This document shows positions 8,827 through 17,200 of a stretch of 64,000 nucleotides of DNA, in pieces (position 1 is the stretch's first letter; every line of letters begins with the position of its first letter). A model generated the notes under the pieces. The model was given only the letters and a program-made list of their open reading frames with translations. It searched no databases and was not told the DNA's origin. Location of the stretch: positions 8,680,001 through 8,744,000 of the forward strand of contig NZ_CP107905.1 of assembly GCF_036014015.1 (NCBI RefSeq), written 5' to 3'. The stretch is from Streptomyces sp. NBC_00457. GTDB lineage: Bacteria > Actinomycetota > Actinomycetes > Streptomycetales > Streptomycetaceae. The position numbers and the translations under genes are program-made.

Positions 8827-8855
8827 CACCGCTGTTCAGCATGCGGACAGCGGTG
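8827..8855 (+). terminator. Hairpin after the HAD gene
   Basis: A perfect 9-bp stem CACCGCTGT / ACAGCGGTG has an 11-base loop that can pair two more bases. It begins 9 bases after the stop codon. There is no T-run. It separates the HAD gene from the metNIQ leader. Confidence 0.6.
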
Positions 8856-8932
8856 CTCGGTAAGGACCGTAGGTCTGGTTTACTGATCGCATGACCACGA
8901 CGAGCTGCCGCACCCTTGCGACCGAGGCGACC

Positions 8933-8977
8933 ATGACGCCCGGTGCTCGTTGTCTGTGTCGAATGTGCGCCTTCTAG
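8933..8977 (+). CDS. Candidate cysteine-rich leader peptide upstream of metNIQ
   Basis: A 14-codon frame MTPGARCLCRMCAF (Cys at 7, 9 and 12) is preceded by GAGG with five bases of spacing. An in-frame ATG 14 codons upstream (8891) has no good ribosome-binding site. A small hairpin (CTCGC 9001-9005 / GCGAG 9014-9018) and a GTACG/CGTAC pairing follow before metN at 9120. Short Cys-codon-rich leaders before sulfur genes are known in actinobacteria; this being an attenuator is an inference. Confidence 0.4.
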   Translation: MTPGARCLCRMCAF

Positions 8978-9119
8978 AGGGCCCCTGAACCACCCTGAGT
9001 CTCGCGCCCCGAAGCGAGCCGCCGTGGCATGTCCGTACGCCGTTCGCCGTACGTGACCCCCTTGCCCGCGCACATCTTCTCTCCCGTACCAGGGCACACC
9101 CACGCCCGCGTACTCGACA

Positions 9120-10169
9120 GTGACGGAAACCCCAGTGATCACCACATCCGGCCTGACAAAGGTCTACCGCGGCCGCGGACGTGAGGTGACCGCCCTCGAC
9201 GGCGTCGACCTGCATGTCCGCGAAGGCGAGGTGTACGGCGTCATCGGCCAGTCCGGCGCCGGCAAGTCCTCGCTGATCCGCTGCGTCAACCTCCTGGAGC
9301 GCCCCACCGCCGGCACGGTCACCGTCGCCGGCCAGGACCTCACCGCGCTCGCCGGGCGCGGACCGCGTGCCGGCAAGGAGCTGCGGCAGGCGCGCAGCCG
9401 TATCGGCATGGTGTTCCAGCACTTCAACCTGCTGTCCTCCCGGACGGTCCAGGACAACGTCGAGCTGCCGCTCGAAATCCTCGGCACGTCCGGCAAGGAG
9501 CGCTCTCGTAAGGCACTTGAGCTGCTGGACCTGGTCGGGCTGGCGGACAAGGCGAAGGCCTACCCCTCCCAGCTCTCCGGCGGGCAGAAACAGCGCGTCG
9601 GTATCGCCCGCGCCCTGGCCGGCGACCCCAAGGTGCTGCTCTCCGACGAGGCCACCAGCGCCCTCGACCCGGAGACCACCCGCTCGATCCTCCAGCTGCT
9701 GCGCGACCTGAACCGCCAGCTGGGCCTGACCGTCCTGCTCATCACCCACGAGATGGACGTCGTGAAGTCGATCTGCGACTCGGCCGCGCTCATGGAGAAG
9801 GGCCGCATCGTCGAGTCCGGCACGGTCAGCGAGCTGCTCGCGACCCCCGGCTCCCAACTGGCCGCCGCCCTCTTCCCGGTGGGCGGCGAGGCCTCCGCCG
9901 ACGACCGCACCGTCGTCGACGTCACCTTCCAGGGCGAGGCCGCCACCCAGCCGGTCATCTCCCAGCTCTCGCGCACCTACAACATCGACATCTCGATCCT
10001 CGGCGCCGCCATCGACACCGTCGGCGGCCTCCAGGTCGGCCGGATGCGCATCGAACTGCCCGGCCGCTACGAGGACAACGTCGTGCCGATCGGCTTCCTG
10101 CGTGAACAGGGCCTGCAGATCGACGTGTTGGGCCAGGAGCCCGTACTGCTCACGGAAGGTGCGAAGTAA
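9120..10169 (+). CDS. metN: Methionine import ATP-binding protein MetN
   Basis: This 349-aa ABC ATPase has Walker A GQSGAGKS, signature LSGGQKQR, Walker B VLLSDEATSALDP and the His-loop LLITHEMD. The C-terminal 80 residues form the NIL substrate-sensing domain (RTYNIDISILGA), which in the family inhibits import when methionine is high. The GTG at 9120 has no clear ribosome-binding site. GTG 9135, after GACGGAA, would give MITTSGLTKV and is an equally good start. The gene overlaps metI by one base. D- and L-methionine are the usual substrates; related systems may take other sulfur amino acids. Confidence 0.93.
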   Translation: MTETPVITTSGLTKVYRGRGREVTALDGVDLHVREGEVYGVIGQSGAGKSSLIRCVNLLERPTAGTVTVAGQDLTALAGRGPRAGKELRQARSRIGMVFQHFNLLSSRTVQDNVELPLEILGTSGKERSRKALELLDLVGLADKAKAYPSQLSGGQKQRVGIARALAGDPKVLLSDEATSALDPETTRSILQLLRDLNRQLGLTVLLITHEMDVVKSICDSAALMEKGRIVESGTVSELLATPGSQLAAALFPVGGEASADDRTVVDVTFQGEAATQPVISQLSRTYNIDISILGAAIDTVGGLQVGRMRIELPGRYEDNVVPIGFLREQGLQIDVLGQEPVLLTEGAK

Positions 10170-10903
10170 TGACCTGGGCTGATTTTTCGGCGAAGCAGCC
10201 CCTGCTGGAGCAGGCCTGTTGGGACACCCTCTACATGGTCGGCTGGTCCACGCTCATCGCGATCGTCGGCGGCCTTCCGCTCGGCGTCCTGCTCGTCCTC
10301 ACCGACCGGGGCGGACTGCTCCAGAACGTCGTCGCCAACAAGGTGATCGGGCAGATCGTGAACGTCGCCCGCTCGATGCCGTTCATCATCCTCATGGTGG
10401 CGCTGATGGGCTTCACGCGCTCGATCACCGGCACGACCATCGGCCGCGAGGCCGCCATCGTGCCGCTCGCCATCGGCGCGATTCCGTTCTTCGCGCGCCT
10501 CGTTGAGACAGCTGTCCGCGAAGTGGACGGCGGGCTCGTCGAGGCCGTGCAGTCGATGGGCGGCAACACCTGGACGATCGTCCGCAAGGTCCTCGTACCC
10601 GAGTCGCTGCCCTCGCTGATCGCCTCCACCACGACCACGATCGTCGCCCTCATCGGCTACTCCGCGATGGCCGGCACGGTCGGCGCGGGCGGCCTCGGCG
10701 ACATCGCCATCCGCTACGGCTACCAGCGCTTCGAGACCGAGCTGATGTGGCTCACCGTCGCGATCCTGGCCGTGGTCATCTCCCTCATCCAGTTCGCCGG
10801 CGACTACGCGGCCCGCTCCCTGCACCGCCGCGGGGGCACCTCGGGCCCCGCGCCCAAGCTTCGGTTGCTGAAGGCGTCCACAGCCACCAGCAAGACCGTC
10901 TGA
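10169..10903 (+). CDS. metI: Methionine ABC transporter permease MetI
   Basis: The 244-aa membrane protein has about five membrane spans and the binding-protein-dependent permease EAA loop (VEAVQSMGGNTWTIVRKVLV). It starts on the last base of the metN stop (TAATG), indicating coupled translation. The family's MetI forms a dimer with two MetN subunits. A Lys/Arg-rich C-terminal tail of about 25 residues extends beyond the last span. Confidence 0.93.
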   Translation: MTWADFSAKQPLLEQACWDTLYMVGWSTLIAIVGGLPLGVLLVLTDRGGLLQNVVANKVIGQIVNVARSMPFIILMVALMGFTRSITGTTIGREAAIVPLAIGAIPFFARLVETAVREVDGGLVEAVQSMGGNTWTIVRKVLVPESLPSLIASTTTTIVALIGYSAMAGTVGAGGLGDIAIRYGYQRFETELMWLTVAILAVVISLIQFAGDYAARSLHRRGGTSGPAPKLRLLKASTATSKTV

Positions 10904-10957
10904 GTTCTCCCCGTCCACCCATCACGGGGTTGCACCACCATCGGAAAGGCACTTTTC

Positions 10958-11788
10958 GTGCGTAACACCGCCAAGATCACCACCGCCGTCCTCGCCGCCG
11001 GAGCCCTCACCCTCGGGCTCACAGCTTGCGGCTCGGACAACGACACCGCCGGCGCCGACGCGCCGCTGACGGTCGCCGCCACGCCCACCCCGCAGGGCGA
11101 GATCCTCACTTACGTCAAGGACAACCTGGCGAAGAAGGCCGGTCTCGAGCTCGAGGTCAGGGAGTTCACCGACTACGTGACTCCGGACACGGCCGTCCAG
11201 CAGGGCGAGGTCGACGCCAACTACTTCCAGCACCAGCCGTACCTGGACGACTTCAACAAGGAGAACGGCACCGACATCGTGGCCGTGCCCGACGCCACGG
11301 TGCACCTGGAGCCGCTCGGCGTGTACTCCCAGGGCGTCAAGAAGCTCACGGACCTGGCGAAGGGCGCCACGATCGCCCTGCCGAACGACACCACCAACGA
11401 GGCCCGCGCGCTGAAGCTGCTGGAGACCAACGGCGTCATCAAGCTGAAGGCGGGCGTCGGCTACGAGGCGACGCCCAAGGACATCGCCTCGAACCCCAAG
11501 AACCTCCAGTTCAAGGAGCTCGAAGCGGCCCAACTGCCGCGCTCCCTAGGCGATGTCGACGCCGCCGTGATCAACGGCAACTACGCCCTGGAGGCCGACC
11601 TCAGCCCGGCCGAGGACGCCCTCGTCGCCGAGTCGCCCAAGGACAACCCGTACGGCAACTTCCTCGCCGTGAAGAAGGGCGACGAGGACGACCCGCGCGT
11701 GCGGAAGCTGGCCGAACTGCTCACCTCGCCCGAGGTGAAGAAGTTCATCCAGGACAAGTACGACGGCGCGGTCGTGGCCGCCTTCTGA
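10958..11788 (+). CDS. metQ: Methionine-binding lipoprotein MetQ
   Basis: The 276-aa protein has a lipoprotein signal with lipobox LTAC (Cys24), followed by a NlpA/MetQ-type solute-binding domain (ANYFQHQPYLDDFN and ALPNDTTNEARAL blocks are typical). GGAAAGG precedes the GTG by 8 bases. It lies 54 bases after metI in the same direction and completes the transporter. A strong hairpin follows, so the operon probably ends here. Confidence 0.93.
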   Translation: MRNTAKITTAVLAAGALTLGLTACGSDNDTAGADAPLTVAATPTPQGEILTYVKDNLAKKAGLELEVREFTDYVTPDTAVQQGEVDANYFQHQPYLDDFNKENGTDIVAVPDATVHLEPLGVYSQGVKKLTDLAKGATIALPNDTTNEARALKLLETNGVIKLKAGVGYEATPKDIASNPKNLQFKELEAAQLPRSLGDVDAAVINGNYALEADLSPAEDALVAESPKDNPYGNFLAVKKGDEDDPRVRKLAELLTSPEVKKFIQDKYDGAVVAAF

Positions 11789-11814
11789 CGGCGCGTATAC
11801 GGCGTTTCGCCACG

Positions 11815-11851
11815 CACGGGGTCCGCACGCTCACTTGGTGTGGACCCCGTG
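11815..11851 (+). terminator. metNIQ terminator hairpin
   Basis: A 10-bp perfect stem CACGGGGTCC / GGACCCCGTG encloses a 17-base loop that contains a further CAC/GTG pairing. It starts 26 bases after the metQ stop. Confidence 0.7.
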
Positions 11852-11930
11852 GTGCGGTTCAGTGCTTTCATGCTGCATGCTGGGCAGTTCAGCAGGCCCC
11901 GCAGGTTTTCCGAAGGTTACGGAGTGGCGC

Positions 11931-12554
11931 ATGACGAGCACCTTCCCCGACATCTCCATCAGCACGGAGCGGTTGGTGCTGCGCCCCTTCGAGGCGCCGG
12001 ACATCGACTCCCTGGCCGAGATGATGAACGACGAGATGGTCACCGCCTGGACCTCGGCCCCGCACCCCTACACCCGGGCCCACGCACGTGCCTGGGTCAC
12101 CGAACAGGCCCCCGCCGAGCGCACCGACGGCCGCGGGATCGTCTTCGCGGTCACCGAGTTCCTCACCCAGCGTCTCGTCGGCATCGTGCACCTGCAGAAC
12201 ACCGACTGGCGGGTGCGGGCCAGTGAGATCGCGTACGTCATCGCCCCCTGGGCCCGCGGTGAGGGCTATGCCTCCGAGGCGGCCCTCGCCACCGCCCAGT
12301 GGCTGTTCCACGACCAGAAGTTCGAGCGGCTGGAGCTGCGCACCGCCGCCGACAACACCGCCTCCCAGCAGGTCGCCCAGAAGATCGGGTGCATCAGCGA
12401 GGGCGTCCTGCGCAACGCCTGGATAGCCCGCAGCAGAACCGAGAGCGGCGACTGGGCCGACGTACGCACCGATGTGATCGTGTGGAGCCTTCTGCCGGAG
12501 GACCTCGCGGGCGTCGGCGACGGCGGGTTCACCGAGCTCGCCGACTGGAACTGA
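11931..12554 (+). CDS. GNAT acetyltransferase, RimJ/RimL-like
   Basis: This 207-aa protein matches the Acetyltransf_3 pattern: TERLVLRPFEAPDID near the N-terminus, the CoA-binding region PWARGEGYASEA, and NTASQQVAQKIGC near the C-terminus. Family members acetylate protein N-termini, such as those of ribosomal proteins, or small amines. The target here is unknown. The start has GGAG seven bases upstream. It is a single gene between two hairpin-bounded units. Confidence 0.85.
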   Translation: MTSTFPDISISTERLVLRPFEAPDIDSLAEMMNDEMVTAWTSAPHPYTRAHARAWVTEQAPAERTDGRGIVFAVTEFLTQRLVGIVHLQNTDWRVRASEIAYVIAPWARGEGYASEAALATAQWLFHDQKFERLELRTAADNTASQQVAQKIGCISEGVLRNAWIARSRTESGDWADVRTDVIVWSLLPEDLAGVGDGGFTELADWN

Positions 12555-12669
12555 GCCCGCGGCCGGCCACCACCCTCGCGGGTCTCCCGACGCCACCAGG
12601 TACTCTCACGGAGCCCGGGTACGGGCCACCCCCTGACGACCTGTGCAAACCCTCTGGAGACTGACGACG

Positions 12670-13878
12670 ATGGCCGACCGGGTCACGGTGATCGGCTGGG
12701 ACGGTTCGCCCCTGACCGCCGCGGCACGCGCGGCCCTGGGCGCCGCCACGCTGGTGGCCGGCACCGCCCACCACCTCGCGATCCCCGAAGTGCCGCACAC
12801 CGCCGAGCGGATCCGCCTCGGCAGCGTCGCCCTCGCCGCCCGCCGCATCGCCCGACACCGCGGCACCGCGGTGGTGCTCGCCGACGGGGACCCCGGCTTC
12901 TTCGGTGTCGTACGGACCCTGCGCGCGCCCGAGTTCGGCCTGGAGGTCGAGGTCGTCCCCGCCGTGTCCTCCGTGGCCGCCGCCTTCGCCCGCGCCGGCA
13001 TGCCCTGGGACGACGCCCACGTGGTCGTCGCCCACCGGCGCACCCTGCGACGCGCGGTGAATGTGTGCCGCGCCCACACCAAGGTCGCCGTCCTCACCTC
13101 ACCCGGCGCCGGACCCGCCGAACTCGGCCTGCTTCTCGAAGGCGTCCACCGCACCTTCGTCATCTGCGAGGAACTGGGCACCGACCGCGAGCAGGTCACG
13201 ATCCTCACCTCCGACAAGGCCGCCGACCACACCTGGCGAGACCCCAATGTGGTCATCGTCATCGGCGGAACTGCCGGCGGAGCCGAGGGCGGCTGGATCG
13301 CCGGACGCGAACCGGCCGCCGGGCCGCGCGGCTGGACCCTGCCCGCCGCGGCATACGGCGGACTCATGGGCGAGGGCGAACTGGAACCGCTCCGCGCGGC
13401 CCAACTCGCCCGCCTCGGCCCGCGCGTCGGCGACCTCGTGTGGGACATCGGCTGCGGCAGCGGCGCCTTCGCCGTCGACTCCGCCCGGGCAGGCGCCGCC
13501 GTCATCGCCGTGGACAGCGCGCTCGAGGCCTGCGCCCGCACCGAGTCCGCCGCCCGCCACCACGGAGTCCAGCTCCAGGTCGTGCACGGCGGCGCCCCGC
13601 ACGTCCTGGAGAACCTGCCCGAGCCCGACGTCGTCCGGGTCGGCGGCGGGGGAGCGGCCGTGGTCTCCGCGGTCGCCGACCGCCGCCCGCAGCGCATCGT
13701 CACCCACGCGGCCACCCGTGACGCCGCCGAACTCGTCGGCCGCGACCTGACCGAACACGGCTACCGGGTCGAGTGCGCCCTGCTGCAGTCCGTCGAACTC
13801 GACACGCGGGCCTGGACGGAGCGGGAACGGAGTGTCGCGTTCCTGCTCAGCGGGGTCCTGCCGGAGCGCGCGGGCTGA
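12670..13878 (+). CDS. cobL: Precorrin-6Y C5,15-methyltransferase (decarboxylating), CbiE-CbiT fusion
   Basis: The protein is 402 aa. The N-terminal half (about 1-200) is a tetrapyrrole methylase of the CbiE type (VLADGDPGFFGVVRTLR and VVPAVSSVAAAFARAG). The C-terminal half (about 225-400) is a CbiT class I methyltransferase with the SAM motif VWDIGCGSGAFAVD. Together they methylate C5 and C15 and remove the C12 acetate in cobalamin synthesis. A weak GGAG lies 10 bases before the ATG. It is the first of three corrin genes in the same direction, with 367 bases before the next. Confidence 0.93.
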   Translation: MADRVTVIGWDGSPLTAAARAALGAATLVAGTAHHLAIPEVPHTAERIRLGSVALAARRIARHRGTAVVLADGDPGFFGVVRTLRAPEFGLEVEVVPAVSSVAAAFARAGMPWDDAHVVVAHRRTLRRAVNVCRAHTKVAVLTSPGAGPAELGLLLEGVHRTFVICEELGTDREQVTILTSDKAADHTWRDPNVVIVIGGTAGGAEGGWIAGREPAAGPRGWTLPAAAYGGLMGEGELEPLRAAQLARLGPRVGDLVWDIGCGSGAFAVDSARAGAAVIAVDSALEACARTESAARHHGVQLQVVHGGAPHVLENLPEPDVVRVGGGGAAVVSAVADRRPQRIVTHAATRDAAELVGRDLTEHGYRVECALLQSVELDTRAWTERERSVAFLLSGVLPERAG

Positions 13879-14245
13879 TCCCGATCTCGTCCCCGTGATC
13901 CTGTTGTCGTACCGCGCGCGGTAGGCTGGCCGATCGTTGTACCGCACGCGGTCGCCCGGCGCTTCGTCGGTCAATGTCCGGAAAGGGCACCCGTTTTGGG
14001 GTGGCTGTGGTACGGCAGAACCGGAGGACGCGCAACGTGGCGCAGTCCACAGCGGTCTCGTCGCGATCATGCTGTCGTGACGGGGGAACGGCCGCGACAA
14101 TGCCAGTTAATGGCTTTGTCGTCATTTGTCGACGGGTCGTTCGTGCCGCTGGGCACGCACGCTCGTTCTTCACTACGGGGGCGGTCGGTGCGCCGTCCCC
14201 GGTGAGCAGGTCGTAGAAGCACTAACCGATGGGCGAGGGGTACGC
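13879..14245. other. Intergenic region before the bluB-cobT fusion, 367 bp
   Basis: It carries the paired dyads described separately and nothing else I can name. I looked for the conserved parts of a cobalamin riboswitch (the B12 box) and did not find them on either strand. The last 25 bases contain GGGCGAGGGG, which serves as the ribosome-binding site for the ATG at 14246. Confidence 0.5.
13910..13952. promoter_or_regulatory. Paired dyad elements upstream of the bluB-cobT gene
   Basis: TACCGCGCGCGGTA (13910-13923) is a perfect 14-bp palindrome. Exactly 30 bases further on, TACCGCACGCGGT (13940-13952) is the same motif with one substitution and a lost last base. Two copies on the same helix face just after cobL look like a regulator-binding pair. 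The binding protein is unknown. Confidence 0.45.
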
Positions 14246-17200
14246 ATGACCGACACCGGCCAGGTCCCGGGCGAGGGGCTGCCGGAGAGCGCAGGCATGG
14301 TGGAGCAGCCGGGCGCCCCCGCGCACGGTGCGTACACCTACCTCTCCGAGACCACCGCCGAGGACGAAGACCTGTTGCTGCTGCCGGGCGCCCAGGGCGC
14401 GTGGGGCAACGAGGTACCTCCGCCCGCTCCCGAGCCGGTCGTCGAGGCCGTCCATGAGCCGGGCCCGCACGAGACCGCCGGCCGCGACAGCGGCAACGTG
14501 GACCTCAGCGGCGTCCGCCTGCCCACGCAGACGCCGCCGTCCGCTCCGGCGACGACTCACCGCCGCCCGCTGCACCTCGGCCCGCCGACCCCCGACCAGT
14601 CCGCCAGCCCGGTCCGCTCCCTCGCCGACCGCGGCCCCGCCGGCACCCCCGCCGGCCGGCCGGGCCCGTACCCGACCGGCCCCGAGTACCTCGACGTCCC
14701 GCAACCGCGCGAGTCCGCCCCGCAGGGCGCGTCCCCCTGGGGAGCCCCCGCACCGGGCACGGTCCAGGCCCCGGTGCACACCGAGGCATCCCCTGCGGAA
14801 ACGGTTGTCCCGACAGCCGAGCCGATGGATGTGGCTCACGCCGCCGTGGCAGCTGCGCGGACGGCGGAGGCGGAGCAGGGTGTGTACGGCGTGGTGGGCG
14901 GCGAGGCTGCGCCCATCGCGGACGGCCTGGAAGCCGCCGAGGCGTCGTACGGCGGAGAGGCTGTGCCGGGTTCCGGTGGGGGGTACGGGGCGGACGGTGG
15001 TCCGATTCCGACAGCGCCGGCGGTCCCGGCGGGCGGGGTTGGGCCAGAGGCCGGGCAGGTGTCCGCGGAGGCTGCCGGCTCGATCGGCGAGGTGCCTGGG
15101 GCGGCTCCGGCTCCCGAGGGCGACGCTGGCGGCCCGCAGGGCGGGGTGGCGCAGGATGGTGCGCCCGCAGCGGAGGGCGGTCAGGCCGCCGGAGCCGAGT
15201 CCGGAGCTGATGCGGGGCCAGTGACCGAAGGGCTTCCGCTTTCGGATGCCGGGCAGGTGCCGGAAGACCCCGCGGTCCCGGATGCGGGGCAGGTGACCGA
15301 CGGCCTTCCGGTTCCGGATGCCGGGCAGGTGCCGGAAGGCTTTGCGGTCCCGGATGCGGGGCAGGTGACCGAAGGCCTGCCGGTCCCGGATGCCGGGCAG
15401 GTGCCGGAAGGCTCTGCGGTGTTGGATGCGGGGCAGTTGCCTGAGACCGCTGCCGTCCCGGATGCGGGGCAGTTGCCTGAGACCGCTGCCGTCCCGGATG
15501 CGGGGCAAGTGCCTGAGAACGCTGCGGTCCCGGATGCGGGGCAGGTGCTGCCTGAAGGTCCTGCGGTGTTGGATGCGGGGCAGGTGACCGAAGGCCTTCC
15601 GGTTCCGGATGCCGGGCAAGTGCCGGAAGGCCCCGCGGTCCCGGATGCCGGGCAGGTGCCGGAAGGGCCTGCGGTGTTGGATGCGGGGCAGTTGCCTGAG
15701 ACCGCTGCGGTCCCCGATGCCGGCCAGATGCTTGAGACCGCCGCGGTCCCCGATGCCGGCCAGTTGCCCGATGGCTCTGTCATCCCGGACGCCGGACAGG
15801 TGGCCGAGGCTCCGTCCGCTCCGGAAGCGGAATCGTTGCCCGGCATGAGCGTTGCCCCGGATGCCGCTCAGGCTCCGACGACGGTGACCGCCCCGGACGC
15901 CGGGCTCCCCGAGGCCGGGCACCTCGCAGAAGTCGTCGCCCCCCAGGACGCCGGTCAGAACCCCGTTGCCGCAGGCTCGCTGGACGCCCCCGAGGTTGTA
16001 CCCACCGCGGAAACACCCGCACCGGAGCCCGCGCACGCTCCCGACTCGGCCGCACCGGAGCCGGCACACGCCTCCGACCCGGCCGCCGCCACGACCACTC
16101 CCGCCCCCGACCCGGCCGCCCCGGAGCCCGCACAGGCCTCCGATCCGACCGCTCCCACGACCACTCCCGCCCCCGACCCGGCCGCCGCCACAACCACGCA
16201 CGCCCCCAACCCGGCCGTACCCGAATCCGTGTCGGATCCTGACCCGGCCCTGTCCGCTCCCGCGCCGCACACCCCCGAATCCGCCATGCCCTTCCCGGCG
16301 GCCCCGGAGGCGGCACAGCCCCTCCCGCCCGCCGACGTGGAGATCCCCGCGCAGGATCCGCACGAGCAGCCGGTCGCTGACACACATCACACGCAGGGCC
16401 CGCAGCACGCGGCACCGCACATGCCCCTCGTCGCCACGCAGCCGGAGACGCCGGAGGCCCAGGGCACGCCGATGGATGACGCGGAGGTGTCTCAGCCGCT
16501 CGGCGCCGAGGACGTGACCCCGGCTGAACTCGTCGACGAACAGGCGCAGTTCGAGGAAGCCGGCGCCCCCTACCAGGACGGCGATGTCACGGGCACCTTC
16601 CCGGCCGCCGGTGTGCCGGAGGAGCCGATGGGCCAGTTCGTCCCGGTGGAGGGGTCCGTGCCGACGACCCCGCACCTCGCGCCGACGCCCCCGGAGGCCC
16701 TCCACTTCCCGGCGGACGACCACCACCAGGAACCCCCGGTCGTCGTCCCCGCCCCGCGGGACGGCGACGCCGAGCCCATGGCTGCGGAGCCAGACCTCGA
16801 ACTCGTACAGCATGCGGAGGACCTGGACACCCGGGCCGCCGACCTTGAAGAAAGCACGGCCGTAGTGGCAGAAACCCCCGAGTCCACCGGCCCGGCCGCG
16901 CCCGCCTATGAAGACGCCGAGCGCGAGGCCGTCCTCAAGGTCATGCGGGAACGCCGCGACATCCGCAACGGCTTCCGCAGTGACCCCATCCCGCACGAGG
17001 TGCTGCTCCGTGTCCTGGAGGCGGCGCACACCGCCCCGTCCGTGGGCCACTCGCAGCCCTGGGACTTCGTGGTCATCCGCTCCGCCGACACCCGGCGCAC
17101 GATGCACGAACTGGCCATGCGCCAGCGCGACGCGTACGCGAAGTCGCTGCCCAAGGGCCGGGCGAAGCAGTTCAAGGAACTGAAGATCGAGGCCATCCTC

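Noticed and set aside
8819..9119. Possible SAM riboswitch before metN
   Set aside because: The conserved S-box core is not present; the Cys-rich small frame is the only regulatory signal seen.
13879..14245. Possible cobalamin riboswitch before the cobT fusion
   Set aside because: I could not find the B12 box or matching stems on either strand. A covariance search would settle it.
15245..15823. Regularly spaced repeats that might suggest a CRISPR array
   Set aside because: The units are contiguous without spacers, in frame, and code for a clear 12-residue peptide repeat.
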